From Candidatus Bathyarchaeota archaeon (lineage in GTDB: Archaea > Thermoproteota > Bathyarchaeia > Bathyarchaeales > SOJC01): a DNA stretch of 5,960 nucleotides. This document shows positions 1 through 5,875 of this stretch, one piece after another. Under the pieces are notes generated by a model. The model was not told the origin of the DNA, did not search any database, and saw only the letters and a list, made by a program, of their open reading frames with translations. The stretch spans positions 1-5,960 of the forward strand of contig DAOWHM010000121.1 of assembly GCA_030641425.1 (NCBI GenBank). Reading direction: 5' to 3'. Position numbers and translations under genes: made by a program. Positions within the stretch are counted from its first letter, which is position 1. Every line of letters starts with the position of its first letter.

Positions 1-456
1 GTAGAAAGCCGCTACTTTTAGGTTGCTTAGGGGTTTGGAGATTTTTTGTTTGAGATTCTTTGTTCCTATATCCTCTACTAGAACTTGTAGGTAATGTTTC
101 ACTTCTTTGCTCCCTTCAAATTCTTTCCCAGCATTGGATAAGATTCTGTTTACCCTTGCTTTGAGTTGTTTATCAGCTTTCAACATGGCATTTGTCATGG
201 CAAGAGATTCAAAACAGCCTGTACATAACGTAACTATATCTAGGTTGGCTTCTTCGGCTAGGCAAATGTTGTACGCAGCTATGGATAGGCTGGTTTCTAA
301 ATCTATGGACTGCACTGGTGGAGGGGCGCAGCACGTCATGTCAGCTAGGTCAACAAGCTCTATTCCCAGCTTGGCTAGAGCCTTCCTTGCCGACACCTCG
401 TAGTTTGGCTGACGAGCAGGTATGGTACAACCCAAGAAAAGAGCATAGCTTGTCAT
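1..456 (-). CDS. hdrB: Heterodisulfide reductase subunit B, N-terminal half (cut by window edge)
   Basis: HdrB is the catalytic subunit that reduces a disulfide (CoM-S-S-CoB in methanogens) on two non-cubane [4Fe-4S] clusters held by CCG domains. Translating the minus strand from the ATG at 456-454 gives 152 codons with no stop before the window ends, about half of a usual protein of roughly 290-300 residues. The start MTSYALFLGC resembles HdrB N-termini. The first CCG motif is complete: C10, C42-C43, C78 and C81 (C-x31-CC-x34-C-x2-C, ending LCTGCFESL). The second CCG domain must lie outside the window. The ATG overlaps the hdrC stop by 4 bp (ATGA), and a GGAGG site sits 7 nt upstream. The residues after the CC pair (CCAPPPV) differ from the CCPAPG I recall for methanogens. 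The family call is secure; the natural substrate is not shown. Confidence 0.93.
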   Translation of the reverse strand, partial: MTSYALFLGCTIPARQPNYEVSARKALAKLGIELVDLADMTCCAPPPVQSIDLETSLSIAAYNICLAEEANLDIVTLCTGCFESLAMTNAMLKADKQLKARVNRILSNAGKEFEGSKEVKHYLQVLVEDIGTKNLKQKISKPLSNLKVAAFY

Positions 457-971
457 GTTGCTTCCTCCTTCTTTTGTTGCAGTTTATCAAATCCAGTGGC
501 GGAGAGAATCTTTCTGAGCGCATTCACGCCCGTTGGTTGAAGTGGCGGTAAACCGAGAGTAGGTCTTTTTGTTTCTACGAATTTGGAAACCTTGACCACG
601 CGGGCATCATTCAAGATGGCGGATGCAAACTCTGAAAAAATGTTTGGGATGTAACCTTCCTTGACAGCAATATTTCTTAGCGCGTAGATCACGTTAGCTA
701 TTTCAACTTTTTGTGGACATCTTTCCTGACAGTTATAGCACGAGCAGCATAGCCATATGGCGTCGCCTGAAATCACTTCGTCCTTTTCTCCTGAGAGTGT
801 TAGTTTGATGACCTCTCTAGGGTTGAAACGCGGGGTGATTTTAGCCACTGGACAACTGCTGGCACAGGTTCCACACTGATAGCATAGATTTATGGTTTCT
901 CCGCCTAAGCGACTGGAAATTACATCAGAGAATGCTAGGTTGGTTGTTTTTTCGTCTTTTCCATGCTTCAT
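453..971 (-). CDS. hdrC: Heterodisulfide reductase subunit C (two [4Fe-4S] ferredoxin-like subunit)
   Basis: HdrC is a small soluble iron-sulfur protein that carries electrons from HdrA to the catalytic HdrB. The 172-residue product is close to the family's usual length. It shows two [4Fe-4S] motifs of the C-x2-C-x2-C-x3-CP form: C30, C33, C36, C40 (LCYQCGTCASSCP) and C75, C78, C81, C85 (CCSCYNCQERCP), with an extra cysteine at 76. The region between them (ITPRFNPREVIKL) is typical of HdrC. There is no membrane segment, so this is not the membrane-bound HdrDE type. The ATG at 971 follows hdrA by 20 bp. Its ribosome binding site reads GGAGCGTGA, which looks like GGAGGTGA with one base changed, and the GTGA part is 8 nt from the ATG. 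The stop codon overlaps the hdrB start. Confidence 0.95.
   Translation of the reverse strand: MKHGKDEKTTNLAFSDVISSRLGGETINLCYQCGTCASSCPVAKITPRFNPREVIKLTLSGEKDEVISGDAIWLCCSCYNCQERCPQKVEIANVIYALRNIAVKEGYIPNIFSEFASAILNDARVVKVSKFVETKRPTLGLPPLQPTGVNALRKILSATGFDKLQQKKEEAT
464..468 (-). promoter_or_regulatory. Ribosome binding site of hdrB inside the hdrC 3' end
   Basis: The minus strand reads AAGGAGGAAGCAACATG, so a full GGAGG lies 7 nt before the hdrB ATG at 456, within the last codons of hdrC. It fixes the hdrB start and, with the ATGA overlap, suggests coupled translation of the two partner subunits. Confidence 0.8.
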
Positions 972-991
972 TTATAATTTCACGCTCCTCT

Positions 992-3412
992 TTAAGAGTC
1001 TCCCATTGTTGGCAGTGGGCCTAACTTTTCTAATCGTTCAGTCATCGTTTGCGCAGCCGCAGCAAACTTGTCTCCTTCAATGAATACCATGTTGAACATC
1101 TCCAACCTCTCTGGCTCTATACCATATTCCTTCATCAATATTCTGGTAAGTTCCACCTTATTTTCAGCCTTCTGGCTACCGACTTCGTAGTGGCAGCCGT
1201 CACTTTTGCATCCCACAACCATCACTCCTTGGGCACCCGCTTTAAAAGCCTCTAGAAATTGGTGAACTTGCAGAATTCCCGTGCAAGGAACTTTCATGAC
1301 TCTTACGTTAGCTGGATACTGCATCATAGCCATACCCGAAGAGTCTACGGCCGTGTGACCGCATTCTGAACAGCAGATGGCTAGAACCAAAGGCTTCGAT
1401 GTTCCATTTATGGACATAAGTGCCTTCATCTGGGCCAGCATCTGGTTTGGTCTCGAATGCCTAAGCTCAATAGCGTTGAGAGGACATGTTCCCACGCAAA
1501 CACCACATCCTTCACACAGGAGATCGGATATTCTAGCAACAAAATGTTCTTCAGTTGTTGGCTCCAAACTTATCGCGCCATAAGGACAAGTGACGGGGCA
1601 GAACTCACAGTCACCGCAATATTCTTCGTTGATTACAGCGGTTCTTTGATCTTTAACTATCTTGCCGGTGGTTAAGAACTTCACAGCCTTTATAGCAGCT
1701 GAGTGAGCGTGTAGAGAAGTCGTCGGCGCATCCTTCGGAAAGGTTGCTCCTCCGCAGAGGTATATCCCTCTTAGCTTGGTCTCTGTCGGCCTCAGTTTGG
1801 CATTGTACTCCTTGAAGAAGCCGTCTTCATCCAACTCGAGGCCCAGAATCTCGGCAAGCCCCTTGGTGTCTTCAGCTGGCACCATGGCTGGAGCCAACAC
1901 AACTAGGTCTGCGTCTAATTCTAGGATTTTTCTCAGAAGAGCATCCTCAACGTCGACAATTAACCTACCCGTCTCGGTGTCCCGTGAGATTTCAGTTGGT
2001 CTACCCTTAATGAATTTGATTCCCATCTCCCTTGCTCGTTCATAGTAATCTTCGTGCTCCCTTCCGGTGGTTCTTATGTCTATGTAGCATATACTAATGT
2101 CTGTGTCGGGATACGCTGATTTGATCAATGTGGCATGTTTTAGGGAGATCATGCAGCAGATGCTTGAGCAGTATGGATTGTAGCGTCTGTCTCGCGAACC
2201 GACGCATTGCACAAAAACAATCTTCTTAGCGGGTTTGCGGTCTGAAGGTCTAATAATCACGCCGCCTGTGGGGCCGAAGCCGTCAATCATTCTGGCGAGC
2301 TCAAGATTGGTCATAACATCCGGGTAGTCGTCGTAGTGATACTCCTTTATGATGCTGGAATCGAACTCCCGGAAACCCGTGGCAACTATTATACTGCCCA
2401 CGTTTAGGGTTATCTGCTCACTTTTCTGGTCCAGTTCGATGGCGTCGGTGGGACAAACTTCAACGCATTTTGCACAGTCGTGGAATTTGCAGACGCTTTC
2501 GTCGATGACGTAGACGGGCGGGTGAACGTTCGGAATGTTCATGTAGATGGCTTTGCGTGTTTTCAGTTTTGCATTGTATTCATCTGGCACTTCTACGGGG
2601 CAAATGGCTGTGCACAGGTCGCATCGAACACATTTAAGCTCGTTGACGTATCTCGGTTTCTTCTCTATTGTGACCTTGTAGTTTCCTGGAACTCCTTCAA
2701 CGGCCGCGACTTTTGAATTGGTCAGTATGTCCATGTTGGGAATCTCGCTGAAACCGGAACGATATATACACTTTCGAGAGGTGTGAGTGATGGTTTTCAC
2801 ATCTGAAGCTGGAGACTCTATGCAGATGGCACAGTCATCTGTTGGGAAGAATCGGCCCGCGCGAGTAGCCAAGCCTCCGAGAAACGGTGCCTTTTCAACC
2901 AGATGCACTTCGAATCCCAAATCCGCCAAATCTACAGCTGTCTGCATGCCGGCTATGCCTCCGCCTATGACCAAGGCAGATTTGAGGACTGAAAACTCAA
3001 GTTTCTCTAAGGGTTCAAGAAGCTTGGCACGTTCGATTGCAGCAAGAAGCATGGCTTTGGCTTTTTCAGTGGCTTCCGAGGGTGTTTTCCGATGAGGCCA
3101 CGCACAGTGGTCTTTTAGGTCGATGACTTCCACCAGATAAGGATTGAGACCTGCGTTTTCAACTGCTTGAACGATGTTAACCTCGCTTAGCTTTGGGAGA
3201 CTCTCTGCAACAACGACTCTGTTTATCTTTCCATCTTTAATAGCATCAACGATGAATTGTAATCCTTTGCCACGCCAAAACTCACTGCTTCTACCGGCAA
3301 GAACCACGCCTGAAACTTTTTTCACATAATCGGTTAGAGCATTGAAGTCCAAGATTTCAGATAGCTGTTTTCCACAATCAGACAGGAATACTCCAACTTT
3401 AACTTGGTCCAT
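992..3412 (-). CDS. hdrA: HdrA flavoprotein fused to a C-terminal MvhD-like [2Fe-2S] domain
   Basis: HdrA is the FAD-bearing bifurcating core: it takes electrons from the hydrogenase and splits them between HdrC/HdrB and ferredoxin. At 806 residues it is about 150 longer than a plain HdrA (roughly 650). Domains in order: N-terminal HdrA domain (1-135); FAD domain with GGGIAG at 150-155; inserted two-cluster ferredoxin (C261, C264, C267, C271 and C308, C313, C316, C320); the HdrA-specific cluster motif C403, C415, C419, C420 (YCSSICC); the rest of the flavin domain with FPKDAP near 558-563; a second ferredoxin pair (C599, C602, C605, C609 and C633, C636, C639, C643); then an MvhD-like domain (about 674-806) with C680, C681, C684, C710, C735 and C740. 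The first domain keeps only C13 of the usual cysteines. The ATG at 3412 has GAGGG 6 nt upstream. There is no in-frame TGA, so no selenocysteine. A fused HdrA-MvhD is known for HdrA2 of Methanosarcina acetivorans. Confidence 0.95.
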   Translation of the reverse strand: MDQVKVGVFLSDCGKQLSEILDFNALTDYVKKVSGVVLAGRSSEFWRGKGLQFIVDAIKDGKINRVVVAESLPKLSEVNIVQAVENAGLNPYLVEVIDLKDHCAWPHRKTPSEATEKAKAMLLAAIERAKLLEPLEKLEFSVLKSALVIGGGIAGMQTAVDLADLGFEVHLVEKAPFLGGLATRAGRFFPTDDCAICIESPASDVKTITHTSRKCIYRSGFSEIPNMDILTNSKVAAVEGVPGNYKVTIEKKPRYVNELKCVRCDLCTAICPVEVPDEYNAKLKTRKAIYMNIPNVHPPVYVIDESVCKFHDCAKCVEVCPTDAIELDQKSEQITLNVGSIIVATGFREFDSSIIKEYHYDDYPDVMTNLELARMIDGFGPTGGVIIRPSDRKPAKKIVFVQCVGSRDRRYNPYCSSICCMISLKHATLIKSAYPDTDISICYIDIRTTGREHEDYYERAREMGIKFIKGRPTEISRDTETGRLIVDVEDALLRKILELDADLVVLAPAMVPAEDTKGLAEILGLELDEDGFFKEYNAKLRPTETKLRGIYLCGGATFPKDAPTTSLHAHSAAIKAVKFLTTGKIVKDQRTAVINEEYCGDCEFCPVTCPYGAISLEPTTEEHFVARISDLLCEGCGVCVGTCPLNAIELRHSRPNQMLAQMKALMSINGTSKPLVLAICCSECGHTAVDSSGMAMMQYPANVRVMKVPCTGILQVHQFLEAFKAGAQGVMVVGCKSDGCHYEVGSQKAENKVELTRILMKEYGIEPERLEMFNMVFIEGDKFAAAAQTMTERLEKLGPLPTMGDS

Positions 3413-3418
3413 TTTAAT

Positions 3419-3426
3419 CCCTCACC
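3419..3426 (-). promoter_or_regulatory. Ribosome binding site of hdrA overlapping the mvhA stop codon
   Basis: The minus strand reads GGTGAGGGATTAAAATG. The TGA inside this site (3424-3422) is the mvhA stop, and GAGGG ends 6 nt before the hdrA ATG. A ribosome finishing mvhA therefore covers the next initiation site, which suggests coupling between the hydrogenase and HdrA genes. Confidence 0.7.
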
Positions 3427-4879
3427 TTCTCATCGTTTTTATCAGTTGTTTTTCGTTATCGTAAATCTTGACTTCCAAGGGCATCTCACCAATAGCAAAA
3501 TGAGTGGCGCAAGCAAAGCATGGATCGTAGGCTCTGAAGGCCATCTCCACCATGTTCAGCAGTCCATCGGTGACTTTGCCATTGTGTATAAGGCCTTTCG
3601 CAGCGTTCTTTATGGACATGCAAATGCCCGGGGTGTTGTGGGTTGTAGCCACTACCAGGTTGACTTTCTTGGCTAAGGCTTTTTCATCCAGCCAATAGTG
3701 GTGAATCAAGGTGCCCCTAGCAGCCTCGACTATTCCAACTCCTTCGCCGGGCTTTCCAGGTTTGTTCTTGATATCTTTACTTGTTATTTCCTTATCTGTG
3801 ACCAATTCTAATGTTCGTTCGGTTGCGTACATAAGCTCTATCAGTCGAGCCCAGTGGAAAGCCAAGGTGGCGTGAACGGGTTTTCCACCGAGAATCTTGT
3901 ACATCCTCTCGTACTCTTCCTGTGCTAAGGGTGTTGTCATGCCTTCTGCGGCGTTCAGTCTTCCAAGGGGGCCAACTCTGTAGATGCCGCTGTCAGATCC
4001 CGCCACTAAGCCTTTCCATCCAATCTTTTTGAGATAGGGTAGTTTGACGTAGGTCCATGGTTCAACGTGTTCTTCGATGATGTCCAAGTATTCTGAAGAG
4101 GCAAACTTCACGAACTCCTTTCCTTCTGGATCAACTACTCGGATATCGCCGTCGTAGAAGTTCACTTTGTTGTTTTTGTCAACTGTTCCCATGTAATAGG
4201 TCTTTAGAGTGTAAGGTTCGCTCTTGATCAAGTTTACGTAGTCAACGTTTTTGAGAACCACATCGTCGAAGATTTTCAGAGAAAACTTTGCGAACTCGAC
4301 GCAACTTCTAACCATTTTTTCGATTTCCTGCCTCTCCTCCTCAGACAAAAACTTCGCGATCCCGCCGGGTATACATGCGCTGACGGGATGCGTTGGTCTA
4401 CCTCCGAGTATGCCTGTGATTTTCTGTCCATAGGCTCTGTGTTTAATCACTTCTTTAGCAATATCCAAGCCGACCTTCTCTATCACTCCAAGAATGTTTC
4501 TTTTCGCGGGGGGAGCATCTGGTCCCACAATGAAGTCTGGTCCTCCTAAGAAGTAGAAGTGAAGTATGTGATCGTAGATAATATAGCCACAATACTCCAG
4601 TTCTCTCAATTTCTTAGCCGTTTCCGTCGGTTCAACATTGAATGCTGCGTCTACAGCCTTTGCACCCGCCATATGGTGTGCAACTGGGCAGACGCCGCAG
4701 ATTCTGGTGGTTATTATGGGCAAGTCTTCGGCTCTTCTTCCTTCGCAGAACCGTTCAAACCCTCTTAGTTCTGGGACTTGGAAGTAAGCGTTTTCCACGT
4801 TTCCCTCATCGTTGAGGAATATGGTGATTTTTCCGTGGCCTTCCAGCCTTGTGATCGGGTTTATAACTATTTCTTTCAT
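3422..4879 (-). CDS. mvhA: F420-non-reducing [NiFe] hydrogenase large subunit (group 3c, MvhA-like)
   Basis: This subunit holds the NiFe(CN)2CO site that oxidises H2 in the cytoplasm. The 485-residue length fits MvhA. The metal ligands are all visible: an N-terminal RICGVC motif (C61, C64) followed by PVAHH, and a C-terminal DPCFACATH motif (C454, C457, H460). The RLEGHG motif near residues 11-16 is also typical of large subunits. Twenty-five residues follow H460. In this family maturation proteases cut just after that His, so the tail is probably removed; no protease gene is in the window. The ATG at 4879 overlaps the small-subunit stop by 4 bp and has GGTG 5 nt upstream. Pairing with hdrA in one operon points to group 3c (Mvh) rather than F420-reducing Frh: there is no FrhB-like gene here. 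Confidence 0.95.
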   Translation of the reverse strand: MKEIVINPITRLEGHGKITIFLNDEGNVENAYFQVPELRGFERFCEGRRAEDLPIITTRICGVCPVAHHMAGAKAVDAAFNVEPTETAKKLRELEYCGYIIYDHILHFYFLGGPDFIVGPDAPPAKRNILGVIEKVGLDIAKEVIKHRAYGQKITGILGGRPTHPVSACIPGGIAKFLSEEERQEIEKMVRSCVEFAKFSLKIFDDVVLKNVDYVNLIKSEPYTLKTYYMGTVDKNNKVNFYDGDIRVVDPEGKEFVKFASSEYLDIIEEHVEPWTYVKLPYLKKIGWKGLVAGSDSGIYRVGPLGRLNAAEGMTTPLAQEEYERMYKILGGKPVHATLAFHWARLIELMYATERTLELVTDKEITSKDIKNKPGKPGEGVGIVEAARGTLIHHYWLDEKALAKKVNLVVATTHNTPGICMSIKNAAKGLIHNGKVTDGLLNMVEMAFRAYDPCFACATHFAIGEMPLEVKIYDNEKQLIKTMRR

Positions 4880-5814
4880 TTAATCACCTTCCTTCGAAGA
4901 ATAGAATTAGCCAGAGAATACTTGTAGAAAGTTCCTATCGGATCCACAACCTGATCGATGACTTCTGGACTAGTGGCAATGGATGCAAGTGCGCTGATCG
5001 CAGCAGCACCTTGATCTGTTACGCCTGGGCCTGGACCATCGCAACCTGTGCAAGGCATGTTTACCTTTGGACATTGGGCACCACAGCCTGCTCGTGTGGC
5101 TGGGCCCATGCATATTACTTCTTGATCCCAAAAACACGTTTTAAAATCATCTTCGATTTCGTAAATCCTTTTTATTTCTGAAAGTTGTCTGTTCCTTTTC
5201 TCTCTTGGGCATTCATCGCAAATTGACTTGTTTGGCAAGAGGCTTGATCCCTTCGGAGGCAACTTATTGTTGAATATTGCCTCGACAGCTTGAATTATGT
5301 AAGGAATTGGTGGTGGACAACCTGAAAGAAAATAGTCGACATCTACGGTTTGGGCTAGAGTTTTTACGGTGTCATAAAATTCAGGTAGTTTCAACTCTCC
5401 TTCTTTGACTTTAACTAACGTTTTCGGTGTTACTGATTCCGGGTTTTTGGTTGAGGGCGTTTCAAAATATGCTCTTTCAAACACGGTTTCTTTGTTCCAT
5501 AGATTTGCAAGGCCTTTGACACATCCATCACAAGCACAGGAGCCAAAAGCTACGAGAACTTTGGATTTTTTTCTCATGAGCTTGGCCATGTGCTCATTCT
5601 CTTCGGTTCTTATTGCACCGTTGAAGAAACAGACATCTATGTATTTGTCTGGGAACGCCTCTACGTCTTTGTATTTAATATCTATAGCCACTGGCCAGAA
5701 GACTATGTCTGCCTTTGCAACAACATCTAAGATTTTTTCGTTTATGTCCAGCACGGCTATTTCGCAGCCTCCACAACTGGCGGCCCAATAGAAGGCAAAT
5801 TTCAGTTTTTCCAT
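4876..5814 (-). CDS. mvhG: F420-non-reducing hydrogenase small subunit (MvhG-like, three FeS clusters)
   Basis: This subunit conducts electrons from the NiFe site of MvhA to the MvhD module. With the start at 5814 it has 312 residues, about the family length. The cysteines of the proximal cluster are C14 and C17 (SCGGCE), one or more of C93/C95/C98 (GSCACDGC) and C166 (SGCPPPIPYI). A C-terminal region supplies eight more, enough for two [4Fe-4S] clusters: C199, C202, C227, C235, C244, C248, C255 and C258 (the last two in NMPCTGCDGPGPG). There is no Tat signal, so the enzyme is cytoplasmic. The ATG at 5814 is preferred because the protein then starts MEKLKFAFYW, directly before the CGGC motif, and GGTG lies 5 nt upstream. 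In-frame starts at 5826, 5838 (ATG) and 5871 (TTG) lack such a site. It is the first gene of the operon. Confidence 0.94.
   Translation of the reverse strand: MEKLKFAFYWAASCGGCEIAVLDINEKILDVVAKADIVFWPVAIDIKYKDVEAFPDKYIDVCFFNGAIRTEENEHMAKLMRKKSKVLVAFGSCACDGCVKGLANLWNKETVFERAYFETPSTKNPESVTPKTLVKVKEGELKLPEFYDTVKTLAQTVDVDYFLSGCPPPIPYIIQAVEAIFNNKLPPKGSSLLPNKSICDECPREKRNRQLSEIKRIYEIEDDFKTCFWDQEVICMGPATRAGCGAQCPKVNMPCTGCDGPGPGVTDQGAAAISALASIATSPEVIDQVVDPIGTFYKYSLANSILRRKVIK
4885..4892 (-). promoter_or_regulatory. Ribosome binding site of mvhA
   Basis: The minus strand reads GGAAGGTGATTAAATG, a strong match to the complement of the 16S rRNA 3' end, with GGTG 5 nt before the ATG at 4879. It lies inside the end of mvhG and supports this start. 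The same GGTG-5 nt-ATG geometry recurs at mvhG. Confidence 0.8.
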
Positions 5815-5817
5815 ACT

Positions 5818-5824
5818 ACCACCC
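5818..5824 (-). promoter_or_regulatory. Ribosome binding site that sets the mvhG start
   Basis: The minus strand reads GGGTGGTAGTATG. GGTG sits 5 nt before the ATG at 5814, the same spacing as at mvhA. The longer in-frame alternatives upstream have only A/T-rich or pyrimidine-rich sequence before them, so this site decides the start. Confidence 0.6.
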
Positions 5825-5875
5825 ATTTTGTAAGACATTTTTTTCTTAAGGGAAAGAATAGTTACATACAACTTC

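Noticed and set aside
107..403. Plus-strand 98-codon open frame near the left edge
   Set aside because: It lies fully opposite the hdrB reading frame, whose CCG cysteine spacing and start context are convincing. Nothing in the antisense protein is recognisable.
2787..3095. Plus-strand 102-codon open frame opposite hdrA
   Set aside because: Antisense shadow of the HdrA flavin-binding region; no domain and no independent support.
992..3412. Possible selenocysteine in HdrA, as found in some methanogens
   Set aside because: The frame has no internal TGA. The HdrA-specific motif has cysteines throughout (C403, C415, C419, C420).
3422..4879. F420-reducing hydrogenase (FrhA) as the identity of the large subunit
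   Set aside because: There is no FrhB-like flavoprotein or FrhD protease gene beside it. The neighbours are HdrA-MvhD, HdrC and HdrB, which fits the Mvh type.
5405..5791. Plus-strand 128-codon open frame opposite mvhG
   Set aside because: It is wholly antisense to a gene with clear catalytic motifs and has a composition expected from the opposite strand's codons (rich in Ser/Thr/Ala). It has no recognisable domain.
5815..5871. Longer mvhG starting at TTG 5871, or at ATG 5838 or 5826
   Set aside because: The extra N-terminal residues (MYVTILSLKKKMSYK and so on) are not typical of the family. These starts lack a ribosome binding site, whereas ATG 5814 has GGTG at the same spacing as mvhA.
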